DNA from: JAWXUT01 sp044426075
Lineage (GTDB): Bacteria; Bacillota; Clostridia; Christensenellales; DTU072
Assembly: GCA_044426075.1 (NCBI GenBank)
Contig: JAWXUT010000005.1
Coordinates: 1 to 32,406 of the forward strand
Direction: 5' to 3'
Length of the DNA stretch: 32,406 nt
This document shows positions 8,199 to 16,130 of this stretch, piece by piece. The stretch's first letter is position 1. Each line of letters opens with the position of its first letter. The position numbers and the translations under genes are program-made. The notes below the pieces were generated by a model. The model searched no databases, was not told the origin of the DNA, and saw only the letters and a program-made list of their open reading frames with translations.

Positions 8199-9371
8199 TT
8201 ATTCCGTTTCTTTTGCTGGGTTTGCTATCCCTAAATGGTCATAGGCTGCTTGCAAGCATATTCTGCCCCTTGGTGTGCGAGATATAAAGCCAAGCTGCAG
8301 TAAATATGGTTCGTATACATCTTCAATAGTATGAGATTCCTCTCCGCTAGATGCTGCAATTGTATCTAATCCTACAGGGCCACCGCCAAATTTATTGATC
8401 ATTGTAAGCAATATATTTCTGTCAATATTATCAAGCCCCAACTCATCAATATCCAAATGATTTAATCCGTTTCTTGCAATTGAAAAGGTTATTGCATCTG
8501 AATCTTCATATTGAGCAAAGTCGCGCAACCTCTTTAATATGCGGTTAGCAATACGAGGCGTGCCCCTTGACCTTCTTGAAATCTCAAAAGCTGCATCCGC
8601 ATCCAACTTTATGTTTAGCTTTACGGCGTTAGCAGAAACAATTTTTGCAAGTTCTGCTGGTGTGTACATTGCCAAACGGAACACAACGCCAAATCTATCA
8701 CGCAAAGGAGCAGATAATGTGCCCGCTTTTGTAGTTGCACCAATCAGTGTGAAAGGTGGAATTTTTATATTAATTGCACGCGCCATTGGCCCCTTGCCCA
8801 CAATAAAATCCATTTTAAAGTCTTCCATTGCTGGATATAAAATTTCTTCAACACTGCTGTTTAAGCGATGAATTTCATCTATAAACAACACCGAATGTGG
8901 GGTTAAATTTGTTAAAATTGAAGCTAAATCTGCGCTTTTTTCAATTGCTGGTCCGCTAGTACATTTCAAATCAACTCCAAGTTCATTTGCGATAATGTGT
9001 GATAGCGTGGTTTTTCCTAACCCAGGAGGTCCATATAGCAAAACGTGGTCTAGCGCTTCACCTCTTTTTTTAGCTGAATCTATAAACACGTTTAAATTAT
9101 GTTTAATCGCATTCTGCCCAACATAATCTGCAATGCTCTGAGGCCTTAAAATATTTTCAACTACATCATCACCCAAAAGTTCGGCCGACAACAACCTCTC
9201 CTCTTCTTCTGGNNNNNNNNNNTAGGGTCGATTGGTCGGGGAAGTGAAGATGCTCGGCTATCTGCTGAATTGTTAGCGAGGTGGTGAGCAGTTGTTTCTT
9301 TATTCGGCCGACAACAACCTCTCCTCTTCTTCTGGAGTCATTAACAATTCACAATCTAAATAGTTTTCCAT
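8199..9371 (-). CDS. ruvB: Holliday junction branch migration ATPase RuvB (interrupted by an assembly artefact)
   Basis: RuvB is the hexameric AAA+ motor that drives branch migration with RuvA. Visible features are YVGQNAIKHNL, Walker A GPPGLGKTT, Walker B LFIDEIH, sensor 1 IGATT, the arginine-finger region LRDRFG and the C-terminal winged helix ending in PRGRICL. The continuous frame stops at 9194 because a 10-N gap and an 80-bp foreign segment were inserted. The missing N-terminus is encoded at 9317-9371 and begins MENYLDCELLMTPEEEER. It joins the body through a sequence present on both sides of the gap. The repaired protein would be 349 aa, with ATG at 9369-9371 and AGGAG four bases upstream. 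The gene is therefore probably intact in the organism. Confidence 0.93.
9180..9335. other. Scaffold gap with duplicated 33-bp flanks and a chimeric contig end
   Basis: A run of ten Ns (9213-9222) is flanked by two identical 33-bp copies, at 9180-9212 and 9303-9335, of one piece of ruvB. Between the Ns and the second copy lies sequence unrelated to ruvB. The simplest reading is two contigs that truly overlap by 33 bp. The right-hand contig carries an unrelated tail, and a scaffolder padded the join with Ns. Deleting 9180-9302 restores one uninterrupted ruvB frame. Confidence 0.85.
9223..9304 (-). pseudogene. Foreign fragment of an AraC-family HTH domain (assembly chimera)
   Basis: On the minus strand this 82-bp piece reads, in a frame different from ruvB, QLLTTSLTIQQIAEHLHFPDQS and on to the gap. 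This looks like the second helix-turn-helix of an AraC-type regulator, in the style common in Bacteroidota. It has no start, no stop and no upstream part, and is more GC-rich than its surroundings. I infer contamination or a chimeric read, not a gene of this organism. Confidence 0.65.
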
Positions 9372-9383
9372 ACCACTCCTTTA

Positions 9384-10004
9384 TTAAGCGAAACTTTTAA
9401 GCGCATTTGTAATTAAATCTTCTATGCAATTGGATGTAGGTTTTACTGCAACAACTGCATTCTGTGCATCTTGCTTGCTCATTCCCATAGATCGCAACAC
9501 ATTAATTGCGTCAATTGAATCTTGGTCAAGATCTTCAAATTCATTTATAGTTGCAACAACTTTGCCCTTTTTGCTGCCTTTTTCTTGTTCAGCTAGATCA
9601 TCTGTTGCAATTTTTTCCTTCAGTTCTAGGATAATACGCTCTGCAGTCTTTTTTCCAATGCCTTTTATTTTCGCAATAGACTTGCTGTCTTCAGTTACAA
9701 TTGCAATTGCAAGCTCTGTAAGTTGCATTCCACTTAAAATGCACATTGCTGCCTTTGGGCCTATGCCACTAATTGTAATAAGCTTCATAAACATATTTTT
9801 TTCTTTTAATGAAGAAAAACCACACAAAGATACCGCATCTTCGCGCACAATCATATATGTATGCAACTTTGCAACTTCGCCAATTACTGGCAAATCTGTT
9901 GCCGTTGTGGCGCTTATTGCCATTTCATACCCTATCCCATTTGTATCTATTATTGCGATGCCGTTTGACTTAGACACCAATGTTCCGCTAATAAATGCTA
10001 TCAT
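9384..10004 (-). CDS. ruvA: Holliday junction branch migration protein RuvA
   Basis: RuvA, 206 aa, binds Holliday junctions as a tetramer and loads RuvB. The N-terminal OB fold (MIAFISGTLVSKSNGIAII) is followed by two HhH motifs (ITISGIGPKAAMCIL and IAKIKGIGKKTAERIILELKEK). An acidic linker leads to the C-terminal RuvB-interacting helical domain (AINVLRSMGMSKQDAQNAV). Length is standard. It starts 7 bases after ruvC and ends 12 bases before the repaired ruvB start, so the order is the classic ruvCAB. Confidence 0.97.
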   Translation of the reverse strand: MIAFISGTLVSKSNGIAIIDTNGIGYEMAISATTATDLPVIGEVAKLHTYMIVREDAVSLCGFSSLKEKNMFMKLITISGIGPKAAMCILSGMQLTELAIAIVTEDSKSIAKIKGIGKKTAERIILELKEKIATDDLAEQEKGSKKGKVVATINEFEDLDQDSIDAINVLRSMGMSKQDAQNAVVAVKPTSNCIEDLITNALKSFA

Positions 10005-10011
10005 ATTTCTC

Positions 10012-10509
10012 CTATTTTATGCCATAAATGGAACTCAATCGTGTGTTTGTTTGCGCGTGAGTTAATGCAACGGCCAGTGCATCTGCTGCATCGTCTGGTT
10101 TTGGAATTTTGTCAAGTTCTAAAAACTGCTTTACCATTTCTTGCACTTGTATTTTTGTTGCTCTGCCATACCCCGTCATAGCTTGTTTTATTTGAAGCGG
10201 AGTATATTCGTACAACTTTGCTCTGCTAGATTCCGCTATATAAAGAACAACACCCCTAGCTTCTGCTACCATAATTGCTGTTTTTTGATTGTTTTGAAAA
10301 AATAATTCTTCTACAGCGATAACATCTGGGTCAAATTTTGCTATCAACATTTCTATCTGTTCGCCTATAAATTTCAATCTGGCTGGAAACTGCGAGGTTT
10401 TAGGCGTTACTATTGCGCCATATGATAAAGCCTTGCTAACACTGCCATTTGTAACTATTACGCCATATCCTAAGGTGCCATATCCTGGATCGATACCTAA
10501 TATTCTCAT
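10012..10509 (-). CDS. ruvC: Crossover junction endodeoxyribonuclease RuvC
   Basis: RuvC, 165 aa, the RNase H-fold resolvase that cuts Holliday junctions symmetrically. The acidic catalytic residues are visible in MRILGIDPG (D7), in AVEELFF, and in the C-terminal pair within PDDAADALAVALTH. The DNA-binding segment QNNQKTAIMVAEARG is typical. It starts one base after the stop of the unrecognised coiled-coil gene (TAATATG), with a GGGTG ribosome binding site inside that gene's last codons. Its translation is therefore tied to its unusual upstream neighbour. Confidence 0.97.
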   Translation of the reverse strand: MRILGIDPGYGTLGYGVIVTNGSVSKALSYGAIVTPKTSQFPARLKFIGEQIEMLIAKFDPDVIAVEELFFQNNQKTAIMVAEARGVVLYIAESSRAKLYEYTPLQIKQAMTGYGRATKIQVQEMVKQFLELDKIPKPDDAADALAVALTHAQTNTRLSSIYGIK

Positions 10510-10510
10510 A

Positions 10511-11857
10511 TTACACCCTATAAACTTCGCTTTTTGATAACGTTGCTACGCTATTTAAATTTGCAGTCATAAAGATTATAGTTTTATCTTTAATCGATTG
10601 CAAAACACTGCAGAATTTAGCTATAAAATTGCAATCAATATTAAGTTCTGCTTCGTTTACATACAAAATTTTGTCGTTAAAGCTTATTAATACTGCCACT
10701 GCTAGTTTGTAAATATCTTGCTCCGAAAGTGTGTCAATACGCGCATCTAAAATATCTGGATGCAATCCTAAACTGTTAATTGACAACGTTAATGAAGCCT
10801 TTTTAATAACATCTTCATATATCTCGCATACAGTTTTTCTCAATCGGAATTTAATATTTGATACAATTTGTGTTACACATATTGTTTTTTTTGCACAAAA
10901 TGCCGCACGCTCTTTTTCTTCCATAGCAACAACGCTCTTTGCTCCTACACATATATCGCCAGCTGACACAACAAATTTATTGGCATAATCGCCAGCAATA
11001 AGGTGTTTTATACTTTGTAAATTATGTTGCTGTGGGCTATATAAAACAGTAACCTTATTCTTCTTTATATCAATATTTAGGTTACTAAAAATAGATGTAT
11101 CGGCACCCTTTTCTTTAAAAGTTAAATCTGTAATAGAAAGAACAAAATCTTTTTTAAACAGAGCCTTATAGTCAATCGATGTAACTCTATCCGCAATAAG
11201 AGAAGCATCTCTTGCTGTTGGCAAAGTTGGATTTATTTCTGCATTTTGCAAATTTATAGTTTTTAGTTTATATAGATTTTTATTAACTTCGCTAAGTTCA
11301 GCCGAAACGCTTGCTAGCCTTTTGTTGTATTCTAGCAATTTTGAATCAAATGTATTTTCTTTATTCAACAACTGCTGTTGTTTTTCTTGCAACACTTCTT
11401 GATTTGCTACTTGTAGTTTTGAAAGCTCTAAATTTAATTCAGCCACTTCACATTGCATTTTTGCTTGCAATAATTTGTGTTCATTTTCAACATATTCAAT
11501 GCGTGAAATTGTATCTAATTCTTGCATCTTTTCTGCCAAAATATCGGAGTTATTTAAAATTGCTTGCGTTGTGCGACCAATTTCCGCCTGCATATCTTGC
11601 TTGTATCTAGTTAAAAGTTGTTCTTGTTGGTTTAATTTGTACAACAAATGCCTATTGTATTGTTGCATACGTTTAAATTCCCGCTTTCTTCCACTTTGGG
11701 TAAGATTTAACGGGGTGTCACACGTCCACCACATTGGCCATTCTTCTGCCTTAGTGGAATATGACTTGTAAAATTCTGCATTATCTTTTGCATTTTTTCT
11801 AATACCTATCGCAGCACTTCCACTTTCTTGTCTAACTACATATCTATTTTCTGTCAT
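10511..11857 (-). CDS. Unrecognised protein: long coiled coil plus catalytically degenerate ABC-ATPase-like domain
   Basis: A 448-aa protein I do not recognise as a named family. Residues 1-56 are of unknown type and contain a WPMWW patch. Residues ~57-205 are Gln/Glu/Lys-rich heptad-like sequence and should form a long coiled coil. Residues ~236-448 follow the order of an ABC ATPase: an opening strand block (FVLSITDLTF), a P-loop position, a GDI segment, a signature position, a Walker B position and an H-loop position. The key residues are gone. The P-loop reads SPQQHNLQS (K replaced by L280), the signature reads LSEQD (377-381), Walker B ends VNE with N401 for D, and the H-loop reads FMTAN with A432 for H. 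There is no TM or signal peptide, so it is probably a cytoplasmic scaffold. It lies between the MreB-like gene (2 bp) and ruvC (1 bp). The ABC relation is inferred from motif order only. Confidence 0.7.
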   Translation of the reverse strand: MTENRYVVRQESGSAAIGIRKNAKDNAEFYKSYSTKAEEWPMWWTCDTPLNLTQSGRKREFKRMQQYNRHLLYKLNQQEQLLTRYKQDMQAEIGRTTQAILNNSDILAEKMQELDTISRIEYVENEHKLLQAKMQCEVAELNLELSKLQVANQEVLQEKQQQLLNKENTFDSKLLEYNKRLASVSAELSEVNKNLYKLKTINLQNAEINPTLPTARDASLIADRVTSIDYKALFKKDFVLSITDLTFKEKGADTSIFSNLNIDIKKNKVTVLYSPQQHNLQSIKHLIAGDYANKFVVSAGDICVGAKSVVAMEEKERAAFCAKKTICVTQIVSNIKFRLRKTVCEIYEDVIKKASLTLSINSLGLHPDILDARIDTLSEQDIYKLAVAVLISFNDKILYVNEAELNIDCNFIAKFCSVLQSIKDKTIIFMTANLNSVATLSKSEVYRV

Positions 11858-11859
11858 TT

Positions 11860-12813
11860 TTATCCCAATTGGGCATTTAAGCCAGTTACCACGTTTAATT
11901 CTGGTTGATTATCGCAGTCAATTTTTGCAATTAATCCCGTTTTTTCATACAAATATTCTTGCAAACCAGTTGTATATGCACCGCCACCAAAAATATAAAT
12001 ACCTCTTTCTGTAATTCCTTCTGTTGATAGTGCGGGAGCCTCAATCAATGTTGTATTGATAAGATCTGATATTCTATCAAAAACTGACGCCATTGCAACC
12101 GCAACAGTCTCGCCCGATACTGCTATATCTTTTTTCTGATTCATAAAAATGTCGTGCCCTCTTACTAAGGCGACACTTTTGTTGTTAGGATACAAACTGC
12201 CCGCATTTATCTTAATATACTCTGCTGTTTTATCACTTATTCTTACGCTGTATTCTGAATTCACGCAAGAAACTATATATCTGTCTATATTTCTACCACC
12301 AATATCAATAGTGCTTGCGCAAACAATGCCATTGCTGTCTATTATGCCAATATCTGTAGTGCTAGCACCTAGTATTGCAACCATTATTGGTTTAGATTCA
12401 ACATAATTTTGCATTGCCAATATATTCTCTTTAAATGTAATGAATTTAAAACCGATTTGAGCTAAAATACTTTCTAATACCTCTTTATCAACCTTAGTCA
12501 TACCGCAAGGTATAGCCACAATTACCTCTATCCCAACAAAAAGCGCACGCTCAATATATTTTGAAAGGATGTCGTTTAACATCAACGATAAAATTTCGGC
12601 ATCAACAATTGTTCCGCCACTAAATGGTCTAACAAAAGTTACAAATGCTTCAATTTCGCCCATATATTCAACCGCTTGTTTGCCAGAAGCAATTAACTCT
12701 TTACCCTTTGCTTGCCTAACCATTGCAACCGAAGGCTCTCTAATAATTGCCCCCTTGTGACATATCGTAACGTAATCGTGACCAATATCTAAAATGTACT
12801 GCTCTTTAGCCAT
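11860..12813 (-). CDS. Divergent MreB-family actin-like protein
   Basis: A 317-aa protein, slightly shorter than typical MreB. MreB landmarks align along its length: phosphate-1 loop YILDIGHDYVTI (D9), EPSVAMV, FVRPFSGGTIVDAE, IVAIPCGMT, a KEN (E129) at the position of the catalytic EEP, phosphate-2 loop ILGASTTDIGII (147-158), IDIGGRNIDRYIV, SDKTAEYIKINAGSLYP, and the adenosine motif IFGGGAYTTGL (275-285). The phosphate-2 Asp of the usual DIGGGTTD is replaced by I147, so ATP handling may be altered. I see no obvious amphipathic N-terminal helix. It overlaps maf by 8 bases (maf-mreB adjacency is known in Firmicutes) but mreC and mreD do not follow; the coiled-coil/degenerate-ABC gene does. 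It could be a cytoskeletal filament former or a specialised paralogue. Confidence 0.82.
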   Translation of the reverse strand: MAKEQYILDIGHDYVTICHKGAIIREPSVAMVRQAKGKELIASGKQAVEYMGEIEAFVTFVRPFSGGTIVDAEILSLMLNDILSKYIERALFVGIEVIVAIPCGMTKVDKEVLESILAQIGFKFITFKENILAMQNYVESKPIMVAILGASTTDIGIIDSNGIVCASTIDIGGRNIDRYIVSCVNSEYSVRISDKTAEYIKINAGSLYPNNKSVALVRGHDIFMNQKKDIAVSGETVAVAMASVFDRISDLINTTLIEAPALSTEGITERGIYIFGGGAYTTGLQEYLYEKTGLIAKIDCDNQPELNVVTGLNAQLG

Positions 12814-13372
12814 TGCTTTTGCTCCTGTCTAGAACTTCTGTCATCATCTTTTGTAGCGTATTTTTTGGCATACCAACTATATTTGTGTACTCACCAGTAA
12901 AGTTTTTCACCATTATACCGTCTTGTATTGCATAAGAACCCGCCTTATCTAACACATAATGATTGTCTATATAGTCTTTTAATTGCTCATCGCTAAGTTT
13001 GTTAAATGTGACGCTTGAAGTTATCGCTTTTTTTAGCACTTTATCTTTTGAACTTACAACAATTCCCGTAACAACGCTGTGAGTATTGCCATTTAACTTT
13101 TTAAGCATTTCATATGCGCCATTTGTACCTTCGGGTTTACCCAAATATTCGCCATTAAAATAAACTAGCGTATCTGCGGTTATAACAATGTCATAACAAT
13201 CTTTATTAGAAACGGCTTGCCATTTTCTTAACGCAATTGTTGTTACTGTATCTTCGGGCGAACTACCTAAATAGTTTTCATCTGCATCAGGACTACATCT
13301 ATCAAACTCTGCAACAAGTTCAGACAGTATATCAATTCTGCGTGCAGAACCCGAAGCTAACAACACTTTCAT
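12806..13372 (-). CDS. maf: Maf-family nucleoside triphosphate pyrophosphatase
   Basis: Maf, 188 aa, hydrolyses non-canonical or excess pyrimidine nucleoside triphosphates (dTTP/UTP type) to monophosphates. Family motifs are the N-terminal LLASGSARRIDIL (usual SxSPRRxxLL; A replaces P here), the ADTLVYFNGEYLGKP block with the catalytic Asp, HSVVTGIVV, and the C-terminal DKAGSYAIQDG. Length is typical. Its ATG overlaps the ppx/gppA stop (TAATG) and its end overlaps the MreB-like start by 8 bases. It is therefore translationally coupled on both sides. Confidence 0.95.
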   Translation of the reverse strand: MKVLLASGSARRIDILSELVAEFDRCSPDADENYLGSSPEDTVTTIALRKWQAVSNKDCYDIVITADTLVYFNGEYLGKPEGTNGAYEMLKKLNGNTHSVVTGIVVSSKDKVLKKAITSSVTFNKLSDEQLKDYIDNHYVLDKAGSYAIQDGIMVKNFTGEYTNIVGMPKNTLQKMMTEVLDRSKSNG

Positions 13373-14898
13373 TAAAGTATTTCCAAATTCTTTTTGAATG
13401 CTCTGCGGAATTCTGGCAATGCGTTCATTGCGTCTTTAATTTCTAGTGTGCAATCACCTTGTGTTTTTGTTTTTAAGATAACACTATCACCCAAAACATC
13501 ACAATTTAGTCCCATTATAAGCCCACCACAACTGCGGTCGAAGCACTCGGCAATTTTTACAATTACACCTAATTTTTTAATTGCATCGATATCTTCTTCT
13601 GTGAACATATTGTTGAATTTTGCAAGATCTAATCCTTCAAAACCGTCTCTTGCGTGGCATCCAGCAACAATTGCAGCTGTAATTAAGTCTTTTTGTGGGA
13701 TTCCATACAAGTTGCTATTCATTATGATATACATTGAATGCTTGTGGTGATCATAGAATTTAAGGCTGCTGCCAACATCGTGCAACATACTTGCAATTCT
13801 TAGAATTTTTACATATGGACGTGGTAATTTATGCAAAACTTTTAATTGCCTAAACAACTGCATAGACAAATCAAAAACGTGTTCTGCGTGCTCAATATTC
13901 ATATTGAAATGGTGCAATAGAGTATAAATGCTATGACCTAAAATATCACTGATTGGTTTTTCAGCAACAGTTGGCATTGCATAACGGAATAGTGCGCCCT
14001 CTCTTAAGCCAGCACCGCCAATGATAAATTCTGAAATTTGCTCATTTGTCTTCAAAACGTGTTGCTTAATTGCAGACAAAACTGACAATGCAGATGGGAA
14101 TATATCTGCACGAGCACTGCTCAAACCTTTAATTCTTGATGTTTTCTCTAGCTCAAGTGGTTTGATTGTATCATAAATTGTATCAAATTCATTAAATGGA
14201 ATTTTATAGTTATGCGCCATATCAAGTGGATATCTTTTAATCTTGCGACTAATTTTGCCCAAGTTACGCACAGAACCACCCACGCAAATAATTTGTGTTT
14301 CTGGGTCTAGGTGTTCTAACCAATCCAAATTACTGAGGCAATCACTAACACATTTTTCAATTGCAGTTGCACGCGCTTCTGGTGAAGCCAACTTCGCAAA
14401 TCTCTCGGTTAGTGTAACAGCACCAAATGGCAATGTTTCTTGTGAAATCAATATACGACGATTGTAATAAATCATCTTTACACTTCCGCCACCTATGTCA
14501 ATAATAAGCCCTTTAGGTACGTCCATTGAATTAATTATACCTTGATAAACAAACAAAGCCTCTTCTTCTTGTGACAAAACTTGCAACTTGATGCCACAGT
14601 TGTTTTGTACTTCTTCAATAAAAGTCTTTTTGTTTTTAGCCTTACGAACCGCTGCGGTAGCATAAGCAAATACTTTGTCTACCTTATGACTTTCGTATAA
14701 TGTGCGGAACGTACGCAAAGTTTTAACTGTTTGCGCCATTCTCACCGGCCTCAAAAAGCCGTCAATCTCCATATCTTGAGCCAATCTAACTGACTCTTTT
14801 AACTCATCTACAACAAGAAAATATCCGCCATCAAGTATGTTTGCGATTACTATTCTTGCTGAGTTTGAACCCAAATCTATTATTGCAATTTTTTCCAT
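13372..14898 (-). CDS. ppx: Ppx/GppA exopolyphosphatase-like phosphatase with C-terminal HD-type domain
   Basis: A 508-aa Ppx/GppA protein that hydrolyses polyphosphate and/or the gamma phosphate of pppGpp; sequence alone does not separate the two. The ASKHA N-terminal domains show IAIIDLGSNSARIVI (phosphate 1), LSQEEEALFVYQG with the catalytic Glu region, and GLIIDIGGGSVKMIYY (phosphate 2). The C-terminal third carries the HD-like helical domain with MLHDVGSSLKFYDHHKHSMYII and AGCHARDG. Length matches the two-part family. The ribosome binding site is GGAG with 7-base spacing. It is the second gene of the run that starts at the dehydrogenase promoter. Confidence 0.9.
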   Translation of the reverse strand: MEKIAIIDLGSNSARIVIANILDGGYFLVVDELKESVRLAQDMEIDGFLRPVRMAQTVKTLRTFRTLYESHKVDKVFAYATAAVRKAKNKKTFIEEVQNNCGIKLQVLSQEEEALFVYQGIINSMDVPKGLIIDIGGGSVKMIYYNRRILISQETLPFGAVTLTERFAKLASPEARATAIEKCVSDCLSNLDWLEHLDPETQIICVGGSVRNLGKISRKIKRYPLDMAHNYKIPFNEFDTIYDTIKPLELEKTSRIKGLSSARADIFPSALSVLSAIKQHVLKTNEQISEFIIGGAGLREGALFRYAMPTVAEKPISDILGHSIYTLLHHFNMNIEHAEHVFDLSMQLFRQLKVLHKLPRPYVKILRIASMLHDVGSSLKFYDHHKHSMYIIMNSNLYGIPQKDLITAAIVAGCHARDGFEGLDLAKFNNMFTEEDIDAIKKLGVIVKIAECFDRSCGGLIMGLNCDVLGDSVILKTKTQGDCTLEIKDAMNALPEFRRAFKKNLEIL

Positions 14899-14924
14899 TA
14901 AGTCTCTCCTACGCCTGTGTTTTT

Positions 14925-15878
14925 CTATAAATTTACGATATTTTGTTTTACATTATTTAAGAAGCATTTAAGGTTATCTTCAACCACACCTATAAGTCTT
15001 GAGCGCGCTTCTTTAGTTGCCCAAGCAATGTGCGGTGTTATTATTGTATTTGGTGCTGATAGCAGCGGGTTGTCTGCTTTTGGTGGCTCTGTGCTAAGTA
15101 CATCACAACAAAATCCGCCAAGTTGCCCCGATACTAATGCGCTAGCTACATCGGCTTCATTTACAAGCCCGCCTCGCGCTGTGTTTATTATAATTGCGCC
15201 CTTTTTGATTTTTGATAGCGCTGAACTATTTATCATATTTGTGCTGGCTGCATTTTGTGGACAATTAAGTGAAATAATATCACACATCGGATACAAATCA
15301 TTTACATCTAACACATATTCTGTGCCATCATCTGTAACGCGCCCTTTGTTGTAAACAACCACTCTCATTCCGAAAGCTTTTGCAACCACTGCAACTCTCT
15401 TGCCAATAACGCCATAACCAATTATCCCCATAGTTTTGCCGCTCAATTCACTAATTTTATCATAAAAGCAGAAGTCAATGCAGTTTGCCCACTCGCCACT
15501 CTTTACTCTATCATTATGGATGCCAACTTTGGTATACATTTCAATTATTAAGCCAAACACTAATTGCACTACGCTTTCTGTGCTGTAAGCTGGTACATTG
15601 GTTACCACTACGCCTAGCTCTTTTGCAACATCGCAATCAACCACATTGTATCCCGTAGATGTAAGCCCAATATACTTTAAGTTAGGGAGCGCCCTAAGCA
15701 CTTCTGCATCAAATATGCATTTGTTGCTGATAATTATATCTGCATCAATCACCCTTTCAATAAGCTTTTCTTTAGGTGTGCGGGCATAGCTTACCACGCT
15801 ACCATATTGATTAAGTACATCCCAACTGAGGTCAGCTGAACTTGTAGTATATCCGTCAACAATAACAATCTTGTGCAT
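14925..15878 (-). CDS. D-2-hydroxyacid dehydrogenase (glycerate dehydrogenase/hydroxypyruvate reductase-like)
   Basis: A 317-aa NAD(P)-dependent D-2-hydroxyacid dehydrogenase. Visible are the substrate-domain LKYIGLTSTGYNVVD, the Rossmann loop MGIIGYGVIGKRV, and the catalytic triad in order: Arg in NTARGGLVNE, Glu in DVLSTEPP and His in ITPHIAWAT. The overall pattern is closest to the glycerate dehydrogenase/hydroxypyruvate reductase subgroup, but substrate cannot be fixed from motifs. It is the first gene after a strong sigma-A promoter. An AGGAG ribosome binding site sits 4 bases before the ATG. The gap to ppx/gppA is 26 bases with no terminator. Confidence 0.9.
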   Translation of the reverse strand: MHKIVIVDGYTTSSADLSWDVLNQYGSVVSYARTPKEKLIERVIDADIIISNKCIFDAEVLRALPNLKYIGLTSTGYNVVDCDVAKELGVVVTNVPAYSTESVVQLVFGLIIEMYTKVGIHNDRVKSGEWANCIDFCFYDKISELSGKTMGIIGYGVIGKRVAVVAKAFGMRVVVYNKGRVTDDGTEYVLDVNDLYPMCDIISLNCPQNAASTNMINSSALSKIKKGAIIINTARGGLVNEADVASALVSGQLGGFCCDVLSTEPPKADNPLLSAPNTIITPHIAWATKEARSRLIGVVEDNLKCFLNNVKQNIVNL

Positions 15879-15908
15879 ACAACTCCTAATATAAATGTTA
15901 CTAGTTAT

Positions 15909-15936
15909 ATTATAACAAAAATAACAAATAAGTCAA
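15909..15936 (-). promoter_or_regulatory. Extended -10 sigma-A promoter for the dehydrogenase-to-tgt gene run
   Basis: On the minus strand TTGACT (15931-15936), a 16-base spacer, then TATAAT (15909-15914) preceded by TGT, which makes an extended -10. A 13-bp palindrome, GTTATATTATAAC (15904-15916), overlaps the -10 box. This is the only strong promoter I see for the block from 15878 down to tgt. Confidence 0.78.
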
Positions 15937-16040
15937 TAGGCAAAATTTAAATAAATAGTAAAACTTTATAAAATTTTTCTTATAAATTAAATAATCTATA
16001 AATTAAGGCATAAATTGCTGAAAATCGCTATTAAAATGTT

Positions 16041-16125
16041 TTGACAATTGCAATTTTTTTGTAACACAATTTTCTAAAATATCATAATGTGTACCATGAG
16101 GCAACTCATACTTTATAGGAGGTAC
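16041..16125 (+). promoter_or_regulatory. Possible promoter and SD-sequestering leader of the Cys-rich protein gene
   Basis: TTGACA at 16041-16046 is followed 18 bases later by CACAAT (16065-16070), a possible weak sigma-A promoter. CATAATGT at 16083-16090 resembles the -10 of mother-cell sporulation sigma factors, but I see no clear matching -35. Downstream, GTACC (16091-16095) pairs with GGTAC (16121-16125) and ATGAG (16096-16100) pairs with CTCAT (16105-16109) around a GCAA GNRA-type tetraloop. The outer pairing overlaps the GGAGG at 16118-16122, so this leader could hide the ribosome binding site. Confidence 0.45.
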
Positions 16126-16130
16126 ATATT

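Noticed and set aside
9180..9335. Direct repeats of 33 bp around an insert, as if target-site duplications of a mobile element
   Set aside because: The Ns between the copies, the position inside ruvB, the tiny insert with no transposase and the clean ruvB after removal all point to a scaffold artefact.
9424..10065. A long plus-strand open frame (213 codons) opposite ruvA and ruvC
   Set aside because: It is a Ser/Ile-rich antisense shadow of ruvA with no ribosome binding site and no recognisable motif. The minus strand holds clear ruvA and ruvC.
15904..15916. A 13-bp AT-only-core palindrome over the -10 box of the dehydrogenase promoter
   Set aside because: GTTATATTATAAC mostly reflects the TATAAT box in AT-rich sequence. 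I mention it with the promoter but do not claim an operator.
16107..16115. CATACTTTA resembling a sporulation sigma-E/K -10 box before the Cys-rich gene
   Set aside because: Transcription from it would start within the ribosome binding site, so it cannot serve this gene.
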